From Microvirga aerilata (GTDB lineage: Bacteria > Pseudomonadota > Alphaproteobacteria > Rhizobiales > Beijerinckiaceae): DNA of 64,000 bases. The stretch is from positions 1-64,000 of the forward strand of contig NZ_JAEQMY010000020.1 in NCBI RefSeq assembly GCF_016743775.1, in the 5' to 3' direction. The notes under the pieces were generated by a model. It searched no databases. It was not told the origin of the DNA and saw only the letters and a program-made list of their open reading frames with translations. Within the stretch, counting starts at the first letter, position 1. Each line of letters starts with the position of its first letter. Positions 9,119-18,458 of this stretch are shown piece by piece. A program made the position numbers and the translations under genes.

Positions 9119-11305
9119 ATGACCCAGCCCACCCCTTCTCTCGACCTCACCAGTTGTGATCGGGAGCCCATCCATGTTCCCGGATCCATTCAGCCGCATG
9201 GCATCCTTCTCGCGCTCGACCCCGAGACGCTGAGCATTTACCAAGCGGCAGGTGAGACGGAAGGCACTGTCGGACGGGCTGTCGATGGGCTTCCCGGCGA
9301 GTATGCCGAGGCGGTTCTCGGCGCACAGGCGGTCCACCTGATCCGCTCCGCGGGCGTACAATCAACGGAGCCCCTCTATCTGGGAAACATCCCTGCCCCT
9401 GCCGATCCATCCAGGCATCTGGATGTAACCGCCCACCGGCGCGACGGGATTTTCATCCTGGAACTGGAGCCCAGCACCCCCCATCCCGAGACTGCGGCCC
9501 AGACGCTGGCCACCGTGCGCCGGATCAGCGCCGAGCTCGATGCCGCGCCCGACCTGGCCCGGCTCGTCCAGGCTGCCAGCCGGGAGTTCCGGCGCCTCAC
9601 AGGCTTCGACCGGGTGATGATCTACAGCTTTCTCGACGACGGCTCCGGCGCCGTAGTGGCGGAGGCCAAGGCCGACAGCCTGGATCCGTTCCTCAACCAC
9701 CGCTATCCTGCCTCGGACATTCCGAAGCAGGCGCGGGCGCTCTACCTTCAGAACCTCATCCGGGTCATTCCGGACGTGGACTACCGGCCAGCTCCGCTCG
9801 TCCCACCGCTCAATCCCACAACCGGCAGGCCGCTCGACATGAGCGACTGCTCGCTGCGGAGCGTCTCGCCCATTCACGTACAGTACCTCAAGAACATGGG
9901 GGTGGCGGCGTCCATGTCTGTGTCACTTGTCGTGGACGGAGCCCTGTGGGGCCTCATCGCCTGCCATCATGCGGCGCCCAAGCTGGTGCCCTACGAGCTG
10001 CGGGAAAGCTGCAAGCATGTGGGGCAGATCCTGAGCCAACAGATCAAGGCACGGGAGGACGCCGAGCGGCACCGGCAGACGGCCCGCCTCAGCGTTGCCC
10101 GTGACGAGTTCCTGGAGGGGCTCGCGCGAGCGGGATCCACTGAGAACGGCCTGCTGGATGCTGCTGCCGATCTGAAGAAGCTGATCCCCTCCGATGGGGC
10201 TGCGGTTGTGTTCCGGGGCAAGGTGAGCCAAGCAGGCCATGCCCTGTCGGAGGCTCAGACCCGCGAGCTGGCGGACCGGCTGCTCCAATCTGACCTATCC
10301 GACCCTTTTGCCACCAACAGCCTTGTGCGGCACCACAGCCCAGCCGAGGCCTATTCGGCGCAGGCGAGCGGATTGCTGGCGACGGTCGTGTCGCACGAGG
10401 ATCCGCTCGTCCTGCTCTGGTTCCGAGCCGAGCACATCGAGACGATCAACTGGGCAGGCAATCCCCACAAGCCGGCGGAGCCGGGCAAGGGCATGGGCCA
10501 GCTCACGCCACGCACCTCGTTCGAGACCTGGAAGGAGACGGTGCGGCACCAGTCCCGGGCCTGGTCGCTGGCCGAAGTTGAAGCGGCCCGCAGGCTGCGG
10601 CGCGCTGTGCTGGATCTGCGCCAACAGGCCGCCCTGAAGGAGCTGAATGTGCAGCTCCGGCGAACCCTTGCCGACAGGGAGGTGCTGCTCAGCCAGAAGG
10701 ACCTGCTGATGCGCGAGGTCAATCACCGCGTCCAGAACAGCCTTCAGCTCGTCAATTCCATGCTCCACCTTCAGGCCCGGCAAACCTCCGACGCGCAGGT
10801 CAAGGCGCAGTTCGAGGAGGCAACCCGGCGCATCATGGCGGTGAGCACCGTCCACCAGCACCTGTGGCGGTCGGACCAGATCCAGAGCATCGACTTCGGA
10901 TCCTACCTGGAGGAGCTGCGGGAGGGGCTGCTGGAGGCTTGGGGTAAGGCGTGGGCCGAGCACATCAAGGTACATGCCGGGCAGGTGCTGGTGCCGACGA
11001 ACGAGGCCGTTGTTCTGGCGCTGGTGGTCACGGAGCTTCTGACGAATGCGGTGAAATATGCCTATGCGGGTGCGCCGGGCCCGATTGACGTGATCGCCAG
11101 AGAGGATGGTCAGAGGGTCCTGCGGGTCACTGTGAAGGACCAGGGCGTCGGCATGCCAGGTGAAGCTGCCCCGAAAAGCGGGCTTGGATCGCGGCTGGTC
11201 CGCTCACTGATTGGGCAGCTTGGGGGTGAGCTGGAGGTGAAGAGCCAGTCGCCCGGCACCGCCGTCATCTTGACAGTGCCGTTGGCAGCTAGAGCAACCC
11301 GATAG
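9119..11305 (+). CDS. bacteriophytochrome histidine kinase (PAS-GAF-PHY-HisKA_2)
   Basis: This 728-residue red/far-red photoreceptor kinase has a photosensory core made of PAS (about 10-110), GAF (about 140-310) and PHY (about 325-500). Cys13, just before PIHVPGSIQPHG, is at the usual biliverdin-attachment position of bacterial phytochromes. The GAF domain has the PASDIP motif near 198-203, and the PHY tongue shows WAGNP and PRTSF. The output is a HisKA_2 domain with phospho-acceptor His536 (EVNHRVQNSL) and an HATPase domain (TELLTNAVKYAY; DQGVGMP). It differs from the HWE kinases at 18.4 and 23.1 kb, lacking their N-box His and WxE. No response regulator or heme oxygenase lies beside it; the nearest single-domain receiver is at 26144. 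Confidence 0.96.
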   Translation: MTQPTPSLDLTSCDREPIHVPGSIQPHGILLALDPETLSIYQAAGETEGTVGRAVDGLPGEYAEAVLGAQAVHLIRSAGVQSTEPLYLGNIPAPADPSRHLDVTAHRRDGIFILELEPSTPHPETAAQTLATVRRISAELDAAPDLARLVQAASREFRRLTGFDRVMIYSFLDDGSGAVVAEAKADSLDPFLNHRYPASDIPKQARALYLQNLIRVIPDVDYRPAPLVPPLNPTTGRPLDMSDCSLRSVSPIHVQYLKNMGVAASMSVSLVVDGALWGLIACHHAAPKLVPYELRESCKHVGQILSQQIKAREDAERHRQTARLSVARDEFLEGLARAGSTENGLLDAAADLKKLIPSDGAAVVFRGKVSQAGHALSEAQTRELADRLLQSDLSDPFATNSLVRHHSPAEAYSAQASGLLATVVSHEDPLVLLWFRAEHIETINWAGNPHKPAEPGKGMGQLTPRTSFETWKETVRHQSRAWSLAEVEAARRLRRAVLDLRQQAALKELNVQLRRTLADREVLLSQKDLLMREVNHRVQNSLQLVNSMLHLQARQTSDAQVKAQFEEATRRIMAVSTVHQHLWRSDQIQSIDFGSYLEELREGLLEAWGKAWAEHIKVHAGQVLVPTNEAVVLALVVTELLTNAVKYAYAGAPGPIDVIAREDGQRVLRVTVKDQGVGMPGEAAPKSGLGSRLVRSLIGQLGGELEVKSQSPGTAVILTVPLAARATR

Positions 11306-11367
11306 CTGATCTTCCCGTGTCGCTTGGTGCCGACAGATGATCCCCTTGAGCTCGAAACGTCAGTTCA

Positions 11368-11457
11368 GGGTCAATCTTTCACATTCCGACTGCTTAACGA
11401 ACGTCCGCTCTTGAGCGCTTAAGTGGACCAAGCGCTTACATCTCAGGAGTGCCATTT
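11368..11457. repeat. interspersed intergenic repeat, copy D
   Basis: It begins GGGTCAATCTTTCACATTCC, has AACGAACGTCCGCTCTTGAG, and ends TCTCAGGAGTGCCATT. It is a near match to copy F at 22693-22781; the two define a subtype. It lies between the phytochrome gene and the IS110 element. Confidence 0.7.
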
Positions 11458-11562
11458 GCTGACCTTGGAACATCGTCGAAAGCACAGCAATCACCTACGG
11501 CTCATCTCCTCTTGCGGGATAGGTCGGCCAAGAGCGTGCTGCCCGGCGGCTCACAAGGAACA

Positions 11563-12797
11563 AGATCTGATGGGGTAGACGCCCCCCAACGGCCTCGGTG
11601 TGCCAAAGTGGAGGTGTTGAAACACCACTTGAGGGAGGCGTCCATGGGAGAGGTTAGCACAATCGGTTTGGACTTGGCGAAGAACGTGTTCCAGGTTCAC
11701 GGAGCCGATGCATCGGGAGCGGTCCTGTTCCGCAAGAAGCTGCGGCGACACCAGGTTTTGACATTCTTTGCAGCCCAGCGGCCCTGCACCGTGGCCATGG
11801 AGGCCTGCGCCAGCTCGCACCACTGGGCGCGCGAGATCGGCCGGCTCGGTCACGCCGTCCGTCTGATCCCACCCGCTTACGTGAAGCCTTTCGTCAAGCG
11901 CCAGAAGAACGACGCGGCGGATGCCGAGGCGATCTGTGAAGCAGCCCAGCGCCCGACCATGCGCTTTGTGGCTCCCAAGAGCGAGCAGGCCCAAGCCGCA
12001 GCCATCGTGTTCCGGGCGCGCGATCTTCTCGTGAAGCAGCGGACCCAGATCATCAATGCTCTACGCGGTCATTTGGCGGAGTTCGGGCTCGTCAGGGCCA
12101 AAGGGCCGGCTCACGTTCCACAACTCGTGCAGGTTATCGAGGATGGGGCCGAGTCGGTCCCGGAACTCGCCCGACCGATTCTGAAGATGCTGATCGAGAC
12201 GCTCCATAGCTTGGACGAGCAGATCGCCCGTCTGGATCGCGAGGTCGCCGAAAGGGCCAAGAGAGATGAGACGGCGCGGCGGCTGATGACCATTCCTGGG
12301 ATTGGCCCGGTCACCGCGGTGGCTCTGACGGCCCTTGCTCCGCCGGCCGAGGCTTTCAGTCGTGGACGGGACTTTGCCGCTTGGGTCGGACTCACGCCCT
12401 TGCAGCATTCAACCGGCGGCAAGCAGAAGCTGGGAGCGACCTCGAAGATGGGTGAGCGAACGCTGCGCCGTCTGCTGATCATCGGCGCGAACAGTGTCTT
12501 GCTCCGGGTCGCCCGCAACGGTGCTCCCGCAGGGTCGTGGATCGGCCGCATGCTGGCGCGCAAGCCGCCGATGCTGGTGCGGGTGGCCCTCGCCAACAAG
12601 ATGGCTCGCATCGTCTGGGCGCTGCTGACGAGCGGGGAAGTGTATCGGGCTCCGGCTGTGAGTGCATGAGCGTTCACAGGTGTGAGGCTGTTGGGGCGTA
12701 GGAAGGTCGAAGGAGAGGAATGGCGCAACGGTCACCGAGACGGGGTCAGACAAACCAGCTTAGGCACAAGCGCTACGAGCGCGGAGATCTGATTGGG
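11563..12797 (+). mobile_element. IS110-family insertion sequence (approximate bounds)
   Basis: A complete IS110-type transposase gene is bracketed by imperfect 13-base direct repeats: AGATCTGATGGGG at 11563-11575 and AGATCTGATTGGG at 12785-12797. Inside these, TAGACGCCCCCCAAC at 11576-11590 is inverted imperfectly as GTTGGGGCGTAGG at 12690-12702, like the subterminal inverted repeats of the IS1111 subgroup. The true right end may be near 12705 or near 12797. IS110-family elements lack classical terminal repeats and carry a non-coding stretch encoding a bridge RNA; here it would be the short 5' leader (about 70 bp, with hairpin GGTGTTGAAACACC at 11612-11625) or the ~115 bp after the gene. Confidence 0.5.
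11644..12669 (+). CDS. IS110 family transposase
   Basis: The 341-residue protein has the N-terminal DEDD (RuvC-like) domain of IS110 recombinases: TIGLDLAKNVFQVHG with Asp10, AMEACAS with the glutamate, and KNDAADAEAI with the paired aspartates near 95-98. The C-terminal Transposase_20 domain starts at TIPGIGPVTAVAL (about 217) and includes STGGKQKLGATSKMG, where the family has its conserved serine. I set the start at ATG 11644, after GGGAGG. The length is normal for the family and the frame intact, so the element may be active. Confidence 0.95.
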   Translation: MGEVSTIGLDLAKNVFQVHGADASGAVLFRKKLRRHQVLTFFAAQRPCTVAMEACASSHHWAREIGRLGHAVRLIPPAYVKPFVKRQKNDAADAEAICEAAQRPTMRFVAPKSEQAQAAAIVFRARDLLVKQRTQIINALRGHLAEFGLVRAKGPAHVPQLVQVIEDGAESVPELARPILKMLIETLHSLDEQIARLDREVAERAKRDETARRLMTIPGIGPVTAVALTALAPPAEAFSRGRDFAAWVGLTPLQHSTGGKQKLGATSKMGERTLRRLLIIGANSVLLRVARNGAPAGSWIGRMLARKPPMLVRVALANKMARIVWALLTSGEVYRAPAVSA

Positions 12798-12991
12798 ACC
12801 TGATCCGCGTACTCCCATTCGGGCCCGCGGCATGGGAACGGCCGCAGACAAGGCCGAACACATGTCCGCATCCGACCTACGCGCTGTACCAAACCCGAAG
12901 ATTCTTCTTGCGTTACCAGGGGCGTCTACACATGTCCCTGATCATCGCCGCGAGCCCGGTGCGTCATTACTCCCAGCGCATACGGCGACGC
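12670..12991. other. gap between IS110 transposase and cyclase gene
   Basis: The first part is the 3' non-coding end of the IS110 element. A 70-codon frame at 12793-13005 has no recognisable domain and runs into the end of the cyclase gene on the other strand, so it is not called. No other feature is visible. Confidence 0.4.
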
Positions 12992-13951
12992 CTACCCATC
13001 TCTAGTTAGGTTCAGTTCAGCCAAGCGGATCTCTGCCAGAGCCTTGAACGACCCTGTGGGGAACTGCTCAAGGTAGGCCTGGAACATCGCCGGATTGTCG
13101 CTCTCCTTGACTGTATCCCAGAAAGCGAGTTCGACGGCAGAGCTCTCCGGCGCAGGTTGCGGTCGCTCCAAAATGTCAGGCTTGGCAAGACGCTCCCGGG
13201 CCAGAGGGGCAAAGATCCCATCCGGGTAACGGTCGAGGTAGGCGCTGTACTCCTCGACCGCTCCACTGGCCTGAACCGACTGCCAGAACTCAAGCTCGAT
13301 TGCATCCTGCGGAACACTCGGGGCGGCTTCGCTCGAGAGGGACACCTCCGGCGCCCCGGCTACCTCCCCAAGTTCGGTCGTAGCATCCGGGTCGAACATG
13401 ATCCGGAAGGCGCGAACGGAACGGGCAATGTTCTTGACGCTGTGCTCACCGAGATCCTCGAACTCGTACTCGCCCCTATCGCGGATGTGATCCCGCACGC
13501 CGCGCGTGATGCACACGCTGCCGGGCTCTGCCAGGGCTTCCAAACGCGAGGCTACATTGACGCCATCGCCGAAGATGGTGCCATCCTTGACCAGAACATC
13601 ACCAACATTGATGCCGATGCGCAGGTTCATCTGGCGCTCGGCCGGCATTGCGGCATTTGCCTTGTGCAGGGCCTGCTGGATGGCCACCGCACAGTGCACG
13701 GCATCGACGACACTGGCAAACTCGGCCAGGACACTGTCGCCGGCTGTGCCGGAAATCTCCCCTCGCCCGGCGATGATCAGATCATCGATGATGGTGCGGT
13801 GGGTGGTCAGGGTTGCGAGGGTCGCGTCCTCGTCCTGGTGCATCATGCGGCTGTAGCCTGCCACATCAGCAGCGAGGATGGCAACGAGCTTGCGTTCAAG
13901 TGGAGGGGCTTCCAAGGTGGCAAACTCCAGCGACAGAGGTTTGAGCGGCAA
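12992..13951 (-). CDS. class III adenylate/guanylate cyclase with two C-terminal repeats
   Basis: This 319-residue soluble protein has a class III cyclase domain at about 18-190: LVAILAADVAGYSRMM carries the first metal-binding Asp, GTAGDSVLAEF the second, and GINVGDV and GDGVNVASRLEALA follow. After it come two ~40-residue repeats, ELEFWQSVQ...EYSAYLDRYPDGIFAPLA and ELAFWDTVK...FQAYLEQFPTGSFKALA, like the short repeats at the ends of many Rhizobiales cyclases, probably protein-protein modules. No transmembrane segment is seen. It would make cAMP (or cGMP) from the nucleotide triphosphate. The 3' neighbour is the IS110 element. Confidence 0.9.
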   Translation of the reverse strand: MPLKPLSLEFATLEAPPLERKLVAILAADVAGYSRMMHQDEDATLATLTTHRTIIDDLIIAGRGEISGTAGDSVLAEFASVVDAVHCAVAIQQALHKANAAMPAERQMNLRIGINVGDVLVKDGTIFGDGVNVASRLEALAEPGSVCITRGVRDHIRDRGEYEFEDLGEHSVKNIARSVRAFRIMFDPDATTELGEVAGAPEVSLSSEAAPSVPQDAIELEFWQSVQASGAVEEYSAYLDRYPDGIFAPLARERLAKPDILERPQPAPESSAVELAFWDTVKESDNPAMFQAYLEQFPTGSFKALAEIRLAELNLTRDG

Positions 13952-14388
13952 CAGATGCCCACCGAAGACGCCTCAGGCGCAGCACTGTTCCCATCGAGAC
14001 TGAGTTGACCCCAAATCAGGCCGCGGACTGATGAGCCACTTGTAAGCTCGTCCTGCAAAGTCCTTCTTTGCGGCAGCCATCGAATTCAGATCGGTGGGCC
14101 AGAGACATACACCTCTTCATGCGCAGAAGGGGTTTCTGATCGCGGTTCAGTCTCGTGGGTGAGTATTAGTAGGCCCAGCAGAAATAGCTTCTGAACGACT
14201 CCGACTTGCATCTCCCGCAGTTCCATTCCGATCCACGATCATCACTGCTATGCATTACGGAAATCTCGATCACCTCGGCTGTTGGACGTCTGGTTGGTGT
14301 GGAACACTAATGTGGCTGGGTTCGTTGTCGGCCATTGGCTGACATTAACACGGGTTAATATCGGCAGTTTCCACCAAAGGACTCCGGA
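13952..14388. other. 437-bp gap between divergent genes
   Basis: It separates the cyclase gene (-) and the secreted hydrolase (+), so both promoters must lie here. An AT-rich stretch with TTAACACGGGTTAATAT at about 14345-14361 contains the inverted pair TTAAC/GTTAA and is the most likely regulatory spot for the hydrolase. Nothing more specific is seen. Confidence 0.35.
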
Positions 14389-15588
14389 ATGGCCATGACT
14401 CGAGGAGCGGCTCTTGCCGCTGTTTCCCTCTTTGCTTTGGCAAACGCTCAAGCACTCAGTTCAACCGCACAGGCGCAACAGAGCCAATCTCACCCCTCCC
14501 CTACGGCGCCGGCCATGCAGATGGACAGCTCAGCCCTGCAAGGGGCCGCTAAGATGGACGACAGCGGCACCATGAAACGTGCTGATAACGACATGGGCCG
14601 TGTCATCGTCAAGCTTCAGGAACTCGGGGCTAAACCTCTTGGCACGCAGTCCGTCGAGGAGACCCGGAACGGCCCAACCCCGGCTGATGCAGTCAAAGCT
14701 TTGCTGAAGGACGACGGCAAGGACCCAGATGCGCTTATGGCGCAGATGAAGGTGGCCAAACAGGACATCACCTACTCAGGCCCTTCAGGTGACCTGCCTG
14801 CGCGCGTCTACAGGCCAGAAGGGACTCAAGGTGCGCTGCCAGTGGTGGTCTTCTACCATGGTGGTGGATGGGTGATTGCCGACATCAACACCTACGAAGC
14901 CTCAGCTATGGCGCTAGCAAAGAAAGCCAATGCAGTTGTGGTGTCTGTGGAGTATCGCCACGCACCGGAGCACAAGTTTCCGGCAGCTCATGAGGACGCG
15001 ATTGCAGCCTACTCCTGGGTGCTCAAGAACGCGCAGTCCTTTGGTGGTGATCCGACCCGGGTTGCCGTGGCAGGGGAGTCAGCAGGCGGCAATCTTGCTG
15101 CCAATGTTGCGATTGCAGCCCGAGAGGGCAAGTTCCAGCAACCTGCCCACATGCTTCTCATCTATCCTGTAGCAGGCACCGACATGACCACCGCCTCCTA
15201 CAAGGAAAATGAGAATGCGATCCCGCTGAGCAAGCAGGCTATGGAGTGGTTTGCGAAGAACACCGTGCAGTCTGAGGCTGACCTGAAGGACCCGAGGCTG
15301 AACCTCGTCCAAGCGAACTTGAAGGATCTGCCGGACGCGACCGTGATCACGGCCGAGATCGACCCGCTGATGACTGAGGGGAAAACCTTATCTGAGAAGT
15401 TGAAGGCGGCAGGCTCCAAGGTCACGTACCAGAACTTCGAGGGTGCCACGCATGAGTTCTTTGGAATGGCTCCCGCCGTCGCAGATGCTGATAAAGCGCA
15501 AGACCTCGCAGCGCGTGAACTGAGAGAGGCATTCTCAGCCAAGACTACTGGCTCGACAACCCCGCGCTCGGGCGAAAAGAAGCAGTAA
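14389..15588 (+). CDS. secreted alpha/beta hydrolase of the HSL (GDXG) family
   Basis: The 399-residue protein has a signal peptide (residues 1 to about 29, ending AQA) and a low-complexity linker, then a hormone-sensitive-lipase-like fold from about 120. Oxyanion-hole motif HGGG (FYHGGGWVIAD), nucleophile elbow GESAGG, acidic residue in AEIDPL and histidine in GATHEFFG complete the triad. These enzymes hydrolyse short-chain esters or acetylated compounds, here in the periplasm or outside the cell. AAAGGA at 14375-14380 supports the start. Substrate unknown. Confidence 0.93.
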   Translation: MAMTRGAALAAVSLFALANAQALSSTAQAQQSQSHPSPTAPAMQMDSSALQGAAKMDDSGTMKRADNDMGRVIVKLQELGAKPLGTQSVEETRNGPTPADAVKALLKDDGKDPDALMAQMKVAKQDITYSGPSGDLPARVYRPEGTQGALPVVVFYHGGGWVIADINTYEASAMALAKKANAVVVSVEYRHAPEHKFPAAHEDAIAAYSWVLKNAQSFGGDPTRVAVAGESAGGNLAANVAIAAREGKFQQPAHMLLIYPVAGTDMTTASYKENENAIPLSKQAMEWFAKNTVQSEADLKDPRLNLVQANLKDLPDATVITAEIDPLMTEGKTLSEKLKAAGSKVTYQNFEGATHEFFGMAPAVADADKAQDLAARELREAFSAKTTGSTTPRSGEKKQ

Positions 15589-15852
15589 TGCACGACGCCA
15601 GGGGCGGATCGGAAGATTGCGCCCCTGACTTATGCGATGAGAGATGTGTATTTGCGGTCACACAAAGGTTCATCCGATTGGCACATTGTCCCTGATGACG
15701 CCGCGGCTCGGGTGGGCTCACCTTCACGATCAATCCGGCCGATCGTGAGCACGTTTTGCGGGGGCTCAGGATGGGGATTATCGGACCTAGTGGTTGAAGT
15801 CTGACACTTGTTACCCGAGAAGTAATGCTCGCCTCTGATGCAAAGCGGCTGT

Positions 15853-16656
15853 TCAAGTGCTTGCAGTGGGTTTGTCGGCGTTGCCACCTGTGCTTTCGAG
15901 GATGAGCCGTATCGTCTCCTTGGGCTGATCCCACATCGGGAAATGGCCACACTTGTCGAACCAATGCAGGTTGGCCGTCGGGAACGCCTCCTGCGCGCGG
16001 GCTGCTTGGCGCGGCAGACACAGGCGATCCTGGCGGCCCCAGCCGATCACCACCGGGGAACCGGGTGCGGCTGGTCCTTGCTGTTCCGGCCCCTCGGCTA
16101 AGTCTCGAACCAGAGCGTCGAAGGTGGGCGTCGCGGCATAGCTCTTCAACTCGGTCGCGACAAGCTCGGGAGCAAGGGCCCACGGTTTTGCCGAGAGCTG
16201 CGCCAGGAGAGCCGTCCGCGCCGCGACGTTGCGCGATAGCATGGGCAGGGCAGGCTCGAGACCACGGACCAACCGAATGGATGCTCCGATGGTTGTGCGA
16301 AAGAACGTCCGCTCCCACCCGCGCCAGAACCCGCCGGGATTGAGGGCAACCACCGCGCCGACACTCCCACGGCGGGCCAGCTCCAGCACAAGCCGCGCGC
16401 CCATCGAGCTGCCAACAACATCGATACCGGAAAGCTCCTGTTCGGCAATGAAGGCATCAACGCTATTGGCGAGGCCTATGAAGGTGCCGCTTTCGACTCC
16501 GGCAGGTGTGGCACCGTGGCCGGGCAGATCGATTGCGATCACTTCCCGCTTGTCAGCTAGGGCAAGATGGATGGTGCTCCAGGACCGCCAGCTTCCACCC
16601 AGACCATGGATGAGGAGCAGGGGTCGTCCCTGTCCCCGGCGCACAGCATGTATCAC
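15853..16656 (-). CDS. alpha/beta hydrolase
   Basis: The 267-residue cytoplasmic protein has LLLIHGLGGSWRSW (oxyanion region) near residue 13, nucleophile elbow VGSSMGARL near 80, an acid in WGRQDRLCLP near 205 and catalytic His in CGHFPMWDQP near 237. The fold is that of esterases, haloperoxidases and C-C hydrolases; the precise substrate cannot be read. It stands alone: the gene on its 3' side is convergent, and upstream lies a 370-bp gap before the SDR gene on the other strand. Confidence 0.9.
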   Translation of the reverse strand: MIHAVRRGQGRPLLLIHGLGGSWRSWSTIHLALADKREVIAIDLPGHGATPAGVESGTFIGLANSVDAFIAEQELSGIDVVGSSMGARLVLELARRGSVGAVVALNPGGFWRGWERTFFRTTIGASIRLVRGLEPALPMLSRNVAARTALLAQLSAKPWALAPELVATELKSYAATPTFDALVRDLAEGPEQQGPAAPGSPVVIGWGRQDRLCLPRQAARAQEAFPTANLHWFDKCGHFPMWDQPKETIRLILESTGGNADKPTAST

Positions 16657-17026
16657 TGACAGCCTCCGTCCGCTTCGGCGCGGAGAAGAGAAGGGTTAGA
16701 GACGACTGCTTTGGCTGTGGCCACTGGATCGGATCCCTCACGTTTAGAACGGCGCTTGGACGCAAACGCTCTGGCTTGGCTTTTGATGCAGCGTTGTTGG
16801 AAAGTTCTCCCAGGATGTAGCGGCAAACGAGGCCAAAACCTGCCCAAATTGCTCGTAAGCGAGACATGGGCGGGATGATTCCGCATACACGCGATCCCGC
16901 CCACGAAGACCGATCCGGGTTGGTCGGTAGCAAAGACCGGTGGGTAGCAGGTAAGTGCGTGGACGGCTCCCTCTAGGCACCGACGGCTTCGATGCCTAGC
17001 TACCACCTCCGACCCTGGAGGCTGCA
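16657..17026. other. 370-bp divergent gap
   Basis: It must hold promoters for the alpha/beta hydrolase (-) and the SDR gene (+). TGGAGG at 17018-17023 is the ribosome binding site of the SDR. No repeat or RNA gene was recognised. Confidence 0.35.
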
Positions 17027-18088
17027 ATGGCTCAGATGGCATTGGTGGTAGGCGTGAGCGGTATCGTGGGGAGCGCAACCGCGGCGCATCTCGCGGCAGA
17101 GGGCTGGGATGTGCTCGGTCTGGCCAGAAGGCCGACCGCGCAGACGGGCGTGACGCCGATTGCCGCCGACCTCCAGGATGAAGCCTCGCTCGCCGCAACT
17201 CTCGCTGAGGTCAAGCCGGAGGCCGTGTTCATCACGACCTGGTCGCGGCAGGCGACGGAAGCGGAGAACATCCGCATCAACGCGGCAATGGTGCGCAACC
17301 TCTTGGATGGGCTGCGTCCCGCGGGCTCCGTTCGCCATGTCGCGCTGGTCACAGGGCTCAAGCACTACCTCGGCCCTTTCGAGGCCTATGGCAAGGGCAC
17401 GCTCCCGCAGACCCCGTTCCGGGAAGACCAAGGTCGGCTCGACATCGAGAACTTCTATTATGCGCAGGAGGACGAGGTGTTCGCCGCGGCAAAGCGCGAC
17501 GGCTTCACCTGGAGCATCCATCGCCCGCACACCGTCATCGGCAAGGCGGTCGGCAACGCCATGAACATGGGAACGACGCTAGCGGTGTATGCCACGCTGT
17601 GCCGCGAGACGGGACGTCCCTTCCGCTTTCCTGGGTCGGCGGCACAGTGGAACGGATTGACGGACATGACCGATGCCCGGCAGCTCGCCAAGCATCTCCT
17701 GTGGGCTGCGACCACCCCGGCTGCCTTTGATCAAGCGTTCAACGTGGTCAATGGCGATGTTTTCCGCTGGAGCTGGATGTGGGGCCGCCTTGCCGAGTGG
17801 TTCGGCCTCGAGCCCGCACCCTTCGACGGATCTGCCCTGCCGCTGGAAGCGCAGATGAAGGAGGACGCTCCCACATGGCGTTACATTGCCGAGCGGGAGG
17901 GCTTGGTCGAGCCGGACCTTGGTCGTCTCGCATCCCCTTGGCACACGGATGCCGATCTGGGACGGCCGATCGAGGTGGTGACCGACATGTCGAAGAGCCG
18001 TCGTCTTGGCTTTGCCGCGTACCAGCCGACCGATGATGCCTTCTTCGATCTGTTTGCGGAACTCCGAGCCGACCGACTGATCCCCTGA
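17027..18088 (+). CDS. PRISE-type SDR family oxidoreductase
   Basis: The 353-residue protein is an atypical short-chain dehydrogenase of the progesterone 5-beta-reductase/iridoid-synthase-like group. It has a Rossmann motif variant VGVSGIVGSATAAHL at the N-terminus, the characteristic TGLKHYLGPF near 112, and a tyrosine region NFYYAQEDEVF near 146. The family reduces C=C bonds of activated enones using NAD(P)H. The last third is almost identical to the fragment at 1-316, about 17 kb upstream, so the locus has been duplicated. TGGAGG is the ribosome binding site. There is no operon partner. Confidence 0.88.
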   Translation: MAQMALVVGVSGIVGSATAAHLAAEGWDVLGLARRPTAQTGVTPIAADLQDEASLAATLAEVKPEAVFITTWSRQATEAENIRINAAMVRNLLDGLRPAGSVRHVALVTGLKHYLGPFEAYGKGTLPQTPFREDQGRLDIENFYYAQEDEVFAAAKRDGFTWSIHRPHTVIGKAVGNAMNMGTTLAVYATLCRETGRPFRFPGSAAQWNGLTDMTDARQLAKHLLWAATTPAAFDQAFNVVNGDVFRWSWMWGRLAEWFGLEPAPFDGSALPLEAQMKEDAPTWRYIAEREGLVEPDLGRLASPWHTDADLGRPIEVVTDMSKSRRLGFAAYQPTDDAFFDLFAELRADRLIP

Positions 18089-18168
18089 TCCATACGGGGC
18101 CGTCTCGTGGCATTTGCTACACAAAACGCCGACAGAAGGCGGGGTCATGCGGTGGGAACGTCCGCACT

Positions 18169-18258
18169 GGGTCTGGCAGTGAAGTTCGCTCACTGACAGG
18201 AAAGTCCGATGTTTTTGTCCGAAGCGGAAGTCCGGTTTCCGACCGCCTCGTGCCAATT
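18169..18258. repeat. interspersed intergenic repeat, copy E
   Basis: It lies in the 370-bp gap 18089-18458. The first half (GGGTCTGGCAGTGAAG, CACTGACAGGAA) is nearly identical to copy A at 2740. Both A and E follow genes near the duplicated SDR sequences, but copy A is separated from its SDR by two other genes. The remainder of the gap shows nothing recognisable. Confidence 0.7.
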
Positions 18259-18458
18259 TCGGGCACTTCTCTCCCACGGACAATAATCTTGACGGGACCT
18301 CCAAATCGGCAGAGAACGCCCTATCTGTAGATGTTCGCTCTGGGTTTAACGACGATGATCCCTCATCGCGGATAGACCCGTGTTTCTGCCGAGGCGCCGG
18401 AGTTATCGCCCGGTGTGCCATCGCGAGAGATGGTTGGCGAAAAGGAAGATGAACTCCG

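Noticed and set aside
12793-13005. 70-codon frame after the IS110 element
   Set aside because: No domain, no good ribosome binding site, and it overlaps the 3' end of the cyclase gene.
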